The notes beneath the pieces were generated by a model that did not search any database, had not been told where the DNA came from, and was given only the letters and a program-made list of their open reading frames with translations. The position numbers and the translations under genes were made by a program. Shown in pieces: positions 6,009-13,963 of a DNA stretch of 34,464 nt (position 1 is the first letter of the stretch; each line of letters starts with the position of its first letter). The stretch is from an uncultured Clostridia bacterium. Lineage in GTDB: Bacteria > Bacillota > Clostridia > Oscillospirales > Ruminococcaceae. The stretch lies in assembly GCA_947629785.1 (NCBI GenBank), contig CANRFB010000024.1, positions 1-34,464 of the forward strand, given 5' to 3'.

Positions 6009-8933
6009 TTATTTTCCCATGGCGGCAACAAGGCTGCGGAGACGTATCTTAGCCGCGCCGAGGTTGTTTATCTCGTCTATTTTCAGCTGTGTGTAAAGCT
6101 TTCCGCCGCTTTCGAGGATAGAACGCACTTCGTCTGTGGTAATGGCGTCAATTCCGCAGCCGAAAGACACAAGCTGAACAAGCTGCATATCGGGCTGTGT
6201 GGTAACATACTTAGCCGCGCGGTACAGCCGCGAATGGTATGTCCACTGGTTCAGAACGTGAAGAGTGGGCGTTTCCGCAAGATGGGCAACGCTGTCCTCG
6301 GTAATTACCGCAAGTCCCAGTCCGGTAATGAGTTTCTGTATGCCGTGGTTGATTTCGGGGTCGATGTGGTACGGACGTCCCGAAAGCACGATTATAGGCA
6401 TTTTCTGCTCGCGGGCTTTTCTGATTATCTCCTCGCCCTTTTGGATAACGTCCCTGCGGTAGCTTTCAAGGGCGTCCATGGACTTTTTCCAGACTTCCTT
6501 TGCCTGTTTCTTGGTAACGCCGTACTTTTCCAGAGCCTTGCTCATGGCTTCCGCAAAATGCTTTTCAAGGTTTATGTCGATATACGGGTGAATGAAATTC
6601 TCATCATTAAGAACGGGAACATTGGCTTTCAGAAGTTCGGGATAATACGCAACAACGGGGCAGTTGTAATGGTTATCGCTGCCGCCCTCGTCAACGTTGT
6701 AGCTTTCGCAGGGATAGAATATGAAGTCCGCGCCCCGCTCGAAAAGGCTTAAAATATGTCCGTGGGCAAGCTTCGCGGGATAGCATACCGTGTCCGAGGG
6801 AATGGTGTGCTGTCCTTTGTAATATGTGCCGCGGGTGCTTTCCTCGCTGATAACGACTTCAAATCCCAGTTCCGTAAATGCTTTGTGCCAGAACGGCAGC
6901 TGCTCGTAAAATCCCAGACAGAGGGGAAGCCCCACTTTTGCCTTGGGTGCGGAGGGCTTTTCATTAACAACGCTTAAAAGCCTGTCATATTTGTATTCGT
7001 AAAGGCATAGCCGTTCCCTGTTGGTCTGAAGTCCCGCGCCACGCTCGCAGCGGTTTCCGCTGACAAATTTGTGACCGTCTCCGAAATTGATTATCGTAAG
7101 ACTGCAATGCGCCGTACAGCCGTTGCAGCTTGCCTGTCTGGAAACATATGTAAATTTTGCAAGCTGTTCTTCGGTGATAAGCGTGGAATTCTCCGTTCTG
7201 TGTTCCATGGCGTAAAGTGCACAGCCAAACGCTCCCATAAGTCCTGCGATGGCAGGGCGGATAACATTTCTGCCAAGTTCCATTTCAAAGGAACGAAGCA
7301 CCGCGTCATTAAGGAACGTTCCGCCTTGGACGACAATGTGTTTCCCAAGCTCGTCCGCGGATTTCGCACGGATTACCTTGTAAATGGCGTTCTTGATTAT
7401 AGAAGCTGACAGTCCCGCGGAAATATCTTCCACGGACGCGCCGTCTTTCTGCGCCTGTTTTACCGAACTGTTCATGAAAACTGTGCAGCGTGAACCGAGG
7501 TCAACGGGTTTTTCTGCAAAAAGTCCAAGCTGGGAAAATTCCGAAATATCATATCCCAATGCAAGGGCAAAAGTCTGGATAAACGAGCCGCAGCCCGAGG
7601 AACAGGCTTCATTCAGCATAATGCTGTCGATAGCCTTGTTTTTTATCTTAAAGCACTTGATGTCCTGACCGCCTATGTCGATAATGAAATCCACATCGGG
7701 TTCAAAGAAACTTGCGGCTTTGTAGTGAGCGACAGTTTCGACAATGCCGTGGTCAATGCCAAGCCCCGCTTTTATCAGGTCCTCGCCGTAACCCGTTACC
7801 GCGGAGGAAACTATCTTTATTCTGTCACCCGCGAGAGTGTATATCTCTTTCAGCTTTTCGGAAATTATGTCAAGGGGTCTGCCCATGCTTGAGCAGTAGT
7901 GCTGATACAGAAGTTCGCCTTTCGGGGTTATGAGAACAAGTTTTGTTGTGGTAGAACCCGCGTCGATCCCCAGATAGGCTTCGCCGCTATACTTGGAAAT
8001 ATCCGCATATTTCAGGTCACATTCCTTGTGGCGTTCCACGAACTTGTTATATTCTTCCTTGGAAGTAAACAGGGGCTTTCCCGTGACAATATCGTCTTTC
8101 ATCTTTGCATTTTTCAGACGTTCGGTAATTTCGTCAATTTTCATGGGTTCACTGTTGTCCTTTGCGTAAAGGGCGCAGCCGAACGCCATAAAGCATGGCG
8201 CATTTTCGGGGAAAATTGCATTTTCTTCCGAAAGTTTCAGGGTATTCACGAAAGCTTTCCGCAAGCCTTTCTGGAAAGACAGCGGTCCGCCGAGGAAAAG
8301 GACTTTTCCCTCAACGGTGCGTCCCTGAGCAAGTCCCGAAACGGTCTGGTCAACGACAGCCTGAAAGATGGAAGCGGCAATATCCTCACGTTTTGCGCCC
8401 TGATTGAGCAGCGGCTGAATGTCGGATTTCGCAAAAACGCCGCAGCGGGAAGCGATTGGATAGACTTTTTCCGCATTTAAAGCAAGCCTGTCAAGCTCGT
8501 CCGTAGTAATTCCCAGAAGCGTAGCCATCTGGTCTATGAATGCGCCCGTTCCGCCTGCGCAGGAACCGTTCATACGCTGTTCCACGCCGCCTGTCAGGAA
8601 AATTATCTTTGCGTCCTCGCCGCCCAGTTCAATAACAACGTCCGCATCGGGGTAGCTGTGATTTACGGCAATAAACGCGCCGAAAACTTCCTGAACAAAG
8701 GGGAGTCCCGCGGCATTTGCAAGTCCCAGCCCCGCTGAACCCGTAATACTCAGGCGGAATTCACAGTCGGAAAATTTCTGCGCAATATCCGAAAGCTGTT
8801 CCGCAACGGTTTCGCGGACTTTTGAGAAATGCCGCTGATAGCAGGAATGTATTATATTGCAGTCCTCATCAAGTATGACCGTCTTTACCGTTGTTGAACC
8901 AACGTCAATACCAAGTGAATATACTTTACTCAT
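6009..8933 (-). CDS. Acyl-CoA dehydratase activase with two BadF/BcrA-type ATPase domains
   Basis: A 974-residue cytoplasmic protein. Two ASKHA ATPase domains of the BadF/BadG/BcrA/HgdC family are arranged in tandem: phosphate motifs GIDVGSTTVK at about 8-17 and GIDAGSTTTK at about 319-328. Each has the cysteine signature that holds the dimer-bridging [4Fe-4S] cluster (NGSCAGG and SRCGVF in the first, NEACSSGCGS and SRCTVF in the second). A DUF2229-type region follows at about 650-900, with PSDTVCYPAKLAHGH and VLSGRPYHIDPE. The activase couples ATP hydrolysis to injection of one low-potential electron into a dehydratase partner. ATG 8933 has an AAAGGG site about 9 bases upstream. The dehydratase-like partner follows directly. 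The role of this double-domain family is poorly defined, so no substrate is proposed. Confidence 0.92.
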   Translation of the reverse strand: MSKVYSLGIDVGSTTVKTVILDEDCNIIHSCYQRHFSKVRETVAEQLSDIAQKFSDCEFRLSITGSAGLGLANAAGLPFVQEVFGAFIAVNHSYPDADVVIELGGEDAKIIFLTGGVEQRMNGSCAGGTGAFIDQMATLLGITTDELDRLALNAEKVYPIASRCGVFAKSDIQPLLNQGAKREDIAASIFQAVVDQTVSGLAQGRTVEGKVLFLGGPLSFQKGLRKAFVNTLKLSEENAIFPENAPCFMAFGCALYAKDNSEPMKIDEITERLKNAKMKDDIVTGKPLFTSKEEYNKFVERHKECDLKYADISKYSGEAYLGIDAGSTTTKLVLITPKGELLYQHYCSSMGRPLDIISEKLKEIYTLAGDRIKIVSSAVTGYGEDLIKAGLGIDHGIVETVAHYKAASFFEPDVDFIIDIGGQDIKCFKIKNKAIDSIMLNEACSSGCGSFIQTFALALGYDISEFSQLGLFAEKPVDLGSRCTVFMNSSVKQAQKDGASVEDISAGLSASIIKNAIYKVIRAKSADELGKHIVVQGGTFLNDAVLRSFEMELGRNVIRPAIAGLMGAFGCALYAMEHRTENSTLITEEQLAKFTYVSRQASCNGCTAHCSLTIINFGDGHKFVSGNRCERGAGLQTNRERLCLYEYKYDRLLSVVNEKPSAPKAKVGLPLCLGFYEQLPFWHKAFTELGFEVVISEESTRGTYYKGQHTIPSDTVCYPAKLAHGHILSLFERGADFIFYPCESYNVDEGGSDNHYNCPVVAYYPELLKANVPVLNDENFIHPYIDINLEKHFAEAMSKALEKYGVTKKQAKEVWKKSMDALESYRRDVIQKGEEIIRKAREQKMPIIVLSGRPYHIDPEINHGIQKLITGLGLAVITEDSVAHLAETPTLHVLNQWTYHSRLYRAAKYVTTQPDMQLVQLVSFGCGIDAITTDEVRSILESGGKLYTQLKIDEINNLGAAKIRLRSLVAAMGK

Positions 8934-8960
8934 TTTTACATACCCTTTACCTTAATTTTA

Positions 8961-9121
8961 GAGTTGAGAGTTAAGAGCAGGCTGAGCCTGCACGCTTTCA
9001 GGCAAATTTTAGTGATTTTCAGCCTAACGTATACCGTGCATCAAGAAAAGTTTGATCTGCAAAAAGTTGAGACCTATGATATAACCGTCCCTGCAATATC
9101 TCAACTCTTAACTCTCCACTC
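8961..9121. repeat. 161-base inverted-repeat element between nadC and the activase gene
   Basis: The left arm 8961-8977 (GAGTTGAGAGTTAAGAG) matches the reverse complement of 9105-9121 at 16 of 17 positions. Further copies of the AACTCTC / GAGTTGA theme continue to about 9157 and overlap the 3' end of nadC. Inside are a perfect small hairpin GCAGGCTGAGCCTGC (8977-8991) and a weaker TGCATCAA/TTGATCTGCA dyad near 9038-9060. No ORF or obvious target-site duplication is seen. It could be a miniature mobile or intergenic repeat element; in RNA it would fold into a long stem between the two genes. Confidence 0.6.
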
Positions 9122-9139
9122 TCAACTCTCTTGAAGCTT

Positions 9140-9997
9140 TTAACTTTCAACTCTCAACGAAATATCAAACGCCTTTACCGAGTGTGTCAGTGCACCGACG
9201 GAAATAATATCCACGCCCGTTCTTGCCACGTCCGCGGCAGTTTCAAGAGTGATGTTTCCCGAAGCTTCTATGGGCGGGCGGAATTTTCCCGCAGTTGTTT
9301 CATCAACTATCTTGACGCATTCGGTCATTTCCGGAACGGTCATGTTATCGAGCATGATAACGTCCGCACCGCAGGCAAGGGCTTCCCTGAGTTCGTCCTT
9401 GCTGCGGACTTCGACTTCTATTTTTACCATGTGCCCTATCTTTTTGCGGAGCGCGGCAACGGCGTTGGCAAGGCTTCCGTATGCGTCTATGTGGTTGTCC
9501 TTTAACATCGCCCCGTCCGAAAGATTGAAGCGGTGGTTCTTTCCACCGCCGACGGTAACGGCATATTTCTCCAGAGCGCGAAGCCCGGGAAGCGTTTTCC
9601 GCGTTTCCGCAACGGAACAGTTCGTTCCCTCACAGCATTTTACATATTTTGCCGTTTCTGTGGCAATTCCCGACATATGCTGGAGAATGTTCAGGGCGGT
9701 CCTTTCGCCTTTGAGAATGGACTTTGTCTTTCCGCGCACAACGGCAATGCAGTCGCCTTTTGAGACCTGCTCTCCGTCTTTCAGCCGAATGTCGTATTTT
9801 ACATCTCTGTCAATGAAAGTAAACACCCGCAGAGCCTCGTTTATGCCGCAGAGAATGCCGTCCGCCTTGGCAATAAACGCCGCGGAGGTAGTATCGTCAT
9901 CATCAAGAAGATAGTCGGTGGCAAGGTCGATATAGTTAATATCTTCCTCCAAGGCTCTTTTTATAATATCGTCAACGTAAAAATCAGGTAAATTCAT
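9140..9997 (-). CDS. nadC: Nicotinate-nucleotide diphosphorylase (quinolinate phosphoribosyltransferase)
   Basis: This 285-residue enzyme converts quinolinate and PRPP to nicotinate mononucleotide, CO2 and pyrophosphate in de novo NAD synthesis. Family motifs are complete: ERTALNILQHMSGIAT at about 98-113, ETRKT at 131-135 and the GGG-NHRFNLSDG substrate/phosphate-binding segment at about 150-162, followed by KDNH. Length is normal. The ribosome site GGAGGG lies inside the last codons of the sirtuin gene, and the two genes are only 3 bases apart, so translation is probably coupled. nadA and nadB are not in the window. The last residues and stop codon fall in the AACTCTC-type repeat that starts the element at 8961-9157, so the C-terminal few residues may be repeat-derived. 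Confidence 0.96.
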   Translation of the reverse strand: MNLPDFYVDDIIKRALEEDINYIDLATDYLLDDDDTTSAAFIAKADGILCGINEALRVFTFIDRDVKYDIRLKDGEQVSKGDCIAVVRGKTKSILKGERTALNILQHMSGIATETAKYVKCCEGTNCSVAETRKTLPGLRALEKYAVTVGGGKNHRFNLSDGAMLKDNHIDAYGSLANAVAALRKKIGHMVKIEVEVRSKDELREALACGADVIMLDNMTVPEMTECVKIVDETTAGKFRPPIEASGNITLETAADVARTGVDIISVGALTHSVKAFDISLRVES

Positions 9998-10000
9998 CTT

Positions 10001-10738
10001 TTATCCCTCCGTTTTACCGTTTACCGCAAAATCAAGGGCTTTGCCTATGCTGTCGTGGATAAGCAGGTCAGCCATATCGTCCCTGTCGGTGGGAGTCTTG
10101 TTTATGAGAACAAGCTTGTTTCCGGTGTAATATTCAATGTAACCCGCCGCAGGGTAAACGGAAAGCGACGTTCCGCCTATGATAAGCATATCCGCTTCGC
10201 TGATAGCCTTTATGGCGCCGTTTACCGTGTCGCTGTTAAGTCCTTCCTCGTAAAGAACTACATCGGGCTTCACAAGCCCGCCGCATTTAAGGCAGGGCGG
10301 AGGACCGTCCACGCTTTTTATGTACTCGGCGGTGTGGGGTTCGCCGCAGCGGAGACAGTAATTTCTGAGAATAGAACCGTGAAGTTCGTAAACCGTTTTG
10401 CTTCCCGCCGCCTGATGAAGCCCGTCTATATTCTGAGTTACAACGGCTTTCAGCTTGCCCATTTCTTCAAGCTTTGCAAGGGCAAGGTGCGCTTTGTTGG
10501 GTTTGGCGTCAAGGCAAAGCAGTTTGTCGCGGTAGAATTTGTAAAATTCGTCCAGATTGTGAACATAGAAAGTCCTGCTGAGGATAGTTTCGGGGGGATA
10601 CTTGTACTTCTGATTGTAAAGACCGTCCACGCTTCGGAAATCGGGTATGCCGCTTTCGGTGGAAACTCCCGCCCCGCCGAAAAATACTATGTTTTCCGAT
10701 TCCTCTACCCATTTTCTGAGTTGTTCTAATTTGTCCAT
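10001..10738 (-). CDS. cobB: NAD-dependent protein deacylase, sirtuin family
   Basis: A 245-residue Sir2-family enzyme that removes acyl groups from lysines while consuming NAD to give nicotinamide and O-acyl-ADP-ribose. GAGVSTESGIPDFRS at 22-36 and TQNIDGLH at 101-108 form the NAD site. His120 in YELHGS is the catalytic base. Zinc is held by Cys128/Cys131 and Cys149/Cys152. GGTSLSVYPAAG is the C-terminal nucleotide-binding stretch. The ATG has an AAGGAG ribosome site. It sits between folA (29 bases upstream) and nadC (3 bases downstream), so an NAD consumer and an NAD-synthesis gene share a transcript. The symbol follows the usual bacterial name; acyl specificity cannot be read here. Confidence 0.95.
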   Translation of the reverse strand: MDKLEQLRKWVEESENIVFFGGAGVSTESGIPDFRSVDGLYNQKYKYPPETILSRTFYVHNLDEFYKFYRDKLLCLDAKPNKAHLALAKLEEMGKLKAVVTQNIDGLHQAAGSKTVYELHGSILRNYCLRCGEPHTAEYIKSVDGPPPCLKCGGLVKPDVVLYEEGLNSDTVNGAIKAISEADMLIIGGTSLSVYPAAGYIEYYTGNKLVLINKTPTDRDDMADLLIHDSIGKALDFAVNGKTEG

Positions 10739-10767
10739 GATTGTCTCCTTTTTCTATTTATTTTTAT

Positions 10768-11271
10768 TTAATACCTTAACACTTCATTGCCAATGTTTTC
10801 ATATGTACAGAAACGATATGTAAGTCCTTCATATGTATATTTCTCCGACTGTCCGGTAATAGTCCAGTTTGCGGCACTATCAAGGTCGGGGAAAAATGTG
10901 TCCGCTTCGGGAATACTGTCTACTTTGGTAATTATTGCCTTTGCGCAGAATGGAAGCATAAGGCGGTAAATTTCCCCGCCGCCTGCCACGAAAGCGTCCT
11001 CATTTTTTATTATACCGAGGACTTCCCGCACATCGTGACAGACCGTAACGCCTTCCGGTGCGAAGTCCCTGTTCCGGGAAAGAACGATATTTTTCCTGTC
11101 CTTGAAAGGTTTGCCGCCGGGCAGGGACTCAAGTGTTTTCCGTCCCATTATAACGGTATGGTTCAGAGTCGTCCTGCGGAAAAATTTCTTATCCTCCGGG
11201 ATATTGAAAAGCAGATCGCCGTTTTTGCCTATGCCCCAATTTCCGCTGACTGCCGCAATTGCTGTAAGCAT
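10768..11271 (-). CDS. folA: Dihydrofolate reductase
   Basis: A 167-residue NADPH-dependent enzyme that regenerates tetrahydrofolate from the dihydrofolate produced by thymidylate synthase. The N-terminal Met20-loop region reads GNWGIGKNGDLLFNIPEDKKFF, with the active-site acidic residue Asp27 in IPEDKKFF. IMGRKTLESLP at about 41-51 and GGGEIYRLMLP at about 97-107 are the cofactor-binding motifs. AAGGAG overlaps the thyA stop codon 7-12 bases before ATG 11271. The 12-base gap to thyA shows a classic thyA-folA operon. Confidence 0.96.
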   Translation of the reverse strand: MLTAIAAVSGNWGIGKNGDLLFNIPEDKKFFRRTTLNHTVIMGRKTLESLPGGKPFKDRKNIVLSRNRDFAPEGVTVCHDVREVLGIIKNEDAFVAGGGEIYRLMLPFCAKAIITKVDSIPEADTFFPDLDSAANWTITGQSEKYTYEGLTYRFCTYENIGNEVLRY

Positions 11272-11283
11272 ATGTTTTCTCCT

Positions 11284-12114
11284 TTATATCGCCACTGGGA
11301 ATTTCACTTCATCGGTGTTATATTTGTAGTTTTTCAGTTCAAAACTGTCAACAGTGAATTTGTAGAAATCCTTTACCGACTTGTCAATGACAAATTCGGG
11401 CGCAGGGTAGGGCTTGTTTGCAATTACCTTTTTTATAATGGGAACGTGCCTGTCGTAAATATGCGCGTCCGCGATAACATGGACAAGTTCCCCCGCTTCA
11501 AGTCCGCTTACCTGCGCCATCATATGTACAAGCACGGCATATTCGCAGACATTGAAGTTATTTGCCGCAAGCATATCCTGCGAACGCTGATTCAGGATAG
11601 CGTTCAGCTTTTTCCCCGAAACGTTGAAAGTCATGCTGTAAGCGCAGGGGTACAGGTGCATTTCCGACAGATCATGATGATTGTAAATATTTGTAATAAT
11701 TCTCCTGCTTGCGGGGTCGTGTTTCAGGTCATAAAGGACTCTGTCCACTTGGTCAAAATCCCCCTCGGGGTAGTGGTGCTTTATCCCGAGCTGATAGCCG
11801 TAAGCCTTGCCGATAGAGCCGTATTCGTCCGCCCAGCTGTCCCAGATATGCGCGCCGAGGTCATTTATATTGTTGGATTTTTTCTGCCATATCCAGAGGA
11901 GTTCCCTGACGGCGGTCTTGAAGAACGTCCTGCGCAGGGTTATAACGGGGAATTCCTTGGAAAGGTCATAGCGGTTGACTATACCGAATTTCTTTATAGT
12001 ATGCGCGGGAGTGCCGTCGCTCCATCTGGGGCGGACTTTCATATCCTCGTCGGAAATACCGTTCCTGAGAATATCCCGTACATTATTGACAAAAACATCA
12101 TCTGCGTAGCTCAT
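11284..12114 (-). CDS. thyA: Thymidylate synthase
   Basis: A 276-residue enzyme that methylates dUMP to dTMP with methylenetetrahydrofolate. Cys157 in the YPCAYSMTFNV context is the catalytic nucleophile; the Arg137-Arg138 pair binds phosphate across the dimer; NQRSQDMLAANNFN at about 175-188 is the conserved dUMP-binding segment. The reading frame is open up to a TTG at 12150, but ATG 12114 is the better start: GGAGAG sits 6 bases before it, and the protein then begins at the usual place. It is the first gene of the thyA-folA-cobB-nadC operon and is driven by the promoter at 12166-12194. Confidence 0.95.
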   Translation of the reverse strand: MSYADDVFVNNVRDILRNGISDEDMKVRPRWSDGTPAHTIKKFGIVNRYDLSKEFPVITLRRTFFKTAVRELLWIWQKKSNNINDLGAHIWDSWADEYGSIGKAYGYQLGIKHHYPEGDFDQVDRVLYDLKHDPASRRIITNIYNHHDLSEMHLYPCAYSMTFNVSGKKLNAILNQRSQDMLAANNFNVCEYAVLVHMMAQVSGLEAGELVHVIADAHIYDRHVPIIKKVIANKPYPAPEFVIDKSVKDFYKFTVDSFELKNYKYNTDEVKFPVAI

Positions 12115-12165
12115 AATTTTCTCTCCAAACAGCAAATTTTTGAATTCCAAACATAATTATAATTA

Positions 12166-12194
12166 ATTATATCACATTTCCGCAAAAATTTCAA
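12166..12194 (-). promoter_or_regulatory. Sigma-A promoter of the thyA operon
   Basis: TTGAAA (12189-12194) and TATAAT (12166-12171) on the minus strand have a 17-base spacer, and TGA before the -10 gives an extended -10. The leader to ATG 12114 is about 45 bases. Confidence 0.82.
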
Positions 12195-12272
12195 TGGTTT
12201 TTTGATGATTTCTCAAACAAGAAAAAATTTTCACTTTTTCGGCGGTCTGTGTGAATTTTAACCGTTTTGTAA

Positions 12273-12301
12273 TTGACTTTGGGGAAGAAATGTTATATAA
12301 T
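12273..12301 (+). promoter_or_regulatory. Sigma-A promoter of the GHL10/amidase operon
   Basis: TTGACT (12273-12278) and TATAAT (12296-12301) are 17 bases apart. The start codon of the first gene follows about 40 bases later. It is divergent from the thyA promoter. Confidence 0.85.
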
Positions 12302-12340
12302 TAAATATGTATCATTATTTTTTGGTTTAAAAGAGGTATT

Positions 12341-13930
12341 ATGCGATTTCTTTACTGTTTTACTGCCGTTCTGATCATCCTGCTGACGACTTCCTGTAAG
12401 TCTGTCTCGGAGGAAAATTCATCTCTGCCCGATTCCCCGTCGGCGATTGCGCCTTTGACCGAATCGGAAACTACTTCCGAAACGAGAATTACTTCCGTTA
12501 CGAGAATTAATTCCGTTACGGAAATTTCTGTTACGGAAATAATTTCCGAATCTTCGGAAACAACTTCCGCGATTTCCGGAACCGCCGCTGACGGAACTTC
12601 TTCCGCGGAGTCTGAAACAGAATCTATAGAAACCGTTCGGGAAATATCGGAAACTTCCGCGGAAACCACGGAAACGGTTCCCGAAACGGAAACGGCAAAA
12701 ACGGAAATTACGGAAACCACCACGGCACTAAAAACGGAAACTTCCGCTCTTACCTTGCAGTATGAAAGCCCATACGAAAGCGAACTTCCGGAAACAAGAA
12801 CTTCCGCTGCTTATGGGAACAGGAACTACAAAGCCTTGAATTTCCGCGAACAGAAAGGCTTCTGGATAACGTATCTGGAATATATGTCCATTCTGAAAAA
12901 CAAGTCGGAAAGTTCATTTGCAAAGTCGGTAGGGGAATACTTCGATAACATTTCCGGACTGGGGTTCAATACGGTCTACGTTCAGGTGCGGGCTTTCGGA
13001 GACGCTTATTACGATTCGGAACTTTTTCCCGCGGGTGAACAGTATAACGGAACTATCGGTTCGGGAAGCGGTTTTGACGCTCTGGAAATAATGGTAAAAG
13101 CCGCCCATGAACGGGGACTTTCCGTTCATGCGTGGGTGAACCCCATGCGGCTTATGACTTCCGCACAGATAGAAAATATTTCCGGTAAATACCAAATCAA
13201 AAACTGGTACGACAGTAAAAACGGAACTTACATAGTAAAGTCGGGGGACAGGTGGTATCTGAATCCTGCCTATGACGAGGTAACGGAACTTATTGCCGAC
13301 GGCATTTCCGAAATAGTTTCGGGGTACGATGTGGACGGGATCCAGATAGACGACTACTTCTATCCCACAGCGGCGGAGGATTTCGACAAAGCCGCGTATT
13401 CCGCTTCGGGGACGGTACTTTCCCTTTCCGACTGGCGGCTTGAAAATGTCAACAGGCTTGTGAAAAAGCTTTACAAAGCGGTACATTCAGCAAATTCCAC
13501 AGCTGTTTTCGGAATTTCTCCGCAGGGAAGTATCGAAAACGACTATAAAGCCTTTGCGGACGTCCGCACATGGTGTTTACAAAGCGGGTACTGCGACTAT
13601 ATCCTGCCGCAGGTGTATTTCGGATTTGACAACGCCGCGCTTCCCTACGCGGACGTTATTTCCGAATGGAGCGGAATGGTGAAAAATTCAAATGTGAAGC
13701 TTGTAATAGGTCTTGCGGCGTACAAGATAGGAGTTACGGACAATTACGCAGGCGCAAAGGGCAAAAATGAATGGACGGAGAACAATGACATTATTTCCCG
13801 ACAGATGAAACTTGCGGAAACTCTGGGGAATTACGGCGGAGTGGCACTTTACAGATACGAGTCGGTTTTTGCGCCTGCCTCCGATGTTTCAAAGGCAGTA
13901 AGCAAAGAAGTTGAAAATATAGAGAAGTAG
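12341..13930 (+). CDS. GHL10-type putative glycoside hydrolase, probable lipoprotein
   Basis: 529 residues. The N-terminus is a hydrophobic export signal ending in LLTTSC, a slightly non-standard lipobox (Thr rather than Leu three residues before the Cys). Residues about 30-150 are a low-complexity Ser/Thr/Glu-rich spacer, typical of surface tethers. From about 165 to 525 comes a TIM-barrel-like domain of the glycosyl-hydrolase-like 10 type (PF02638, YngK-like), with GFWITYLEY, GFNTVYVQVRAFGDAYY, VHAWVNPMRL, DGIQIDDYFYP (about 332-342) and the later QVYFGFDN segment. The acidic residues in DGIQIDDY are candidate catalytic residues. The substrate is likely a cell-wall or surface glycan but is unproven. 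ATG follows an AGAGG ribosome site. The next gene starts 33 bases later and carries a related domain. Confidence 0.88.
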   Translation: MRFLYCFTAVLIILLTTSCKSVSEENSSLPDSPSAIAPLTESETTSETRITSVTRINSVTEISVTEIISESSETTSAISGTAADGTSSAESETESIETVREISETSAETTETVPETETAKTEITETTTALKTETSALTLQYESPYESELPETRTSAAYGNRNYKALNFREQKGFWITYLEYMSILKNKSESSFAKSVGEYFDNISGLGFNTVYVQVRAFGDAYYDSELFPAGEQYNGTIGSGSGFDALEIMVKAAHERGLSVHAWVNPMRLMTSAQIENISGKYQIKNWYDSKNGTYIVKSGDRWYLNPAYDEVTELIADGISEIVSGYDVDGIQIDDYFYPTAAEDFDKAAYSASGTVLSLSDWRLENVNRLVKKLYKAVHSANSTAVFGISPQGSIENDYKAFADVRTWCLQSGYCDYILPQVYFGFDNAALPYADVISEWSGMVKNSNVKLVIGLAAYKIGVTDNYAGAKGKNEWTENNDIISRQMKLAETLGNYGGVALYRYESVFAPASDVSKAVSKEVENIEK

Positions 13931-13963
13931 AACACAAGATCGAAAAAGAAAGGACTGCGGGAT

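Noticed and set aside
5984-6031. TTG 6031 as the start of the HgdB-like gene
   Set aside because: It would overlap the activase 3' end out of frame without a ribosome site, whereas AAAGGA lies before TTG 5983.
11035-12156. A 373-codon open frame on the plus strand opposite folA and thyA
   Set aside because: It lies antisense to two clear enzymes, has no ribosome site and shows no family features; it is a shadow frame.
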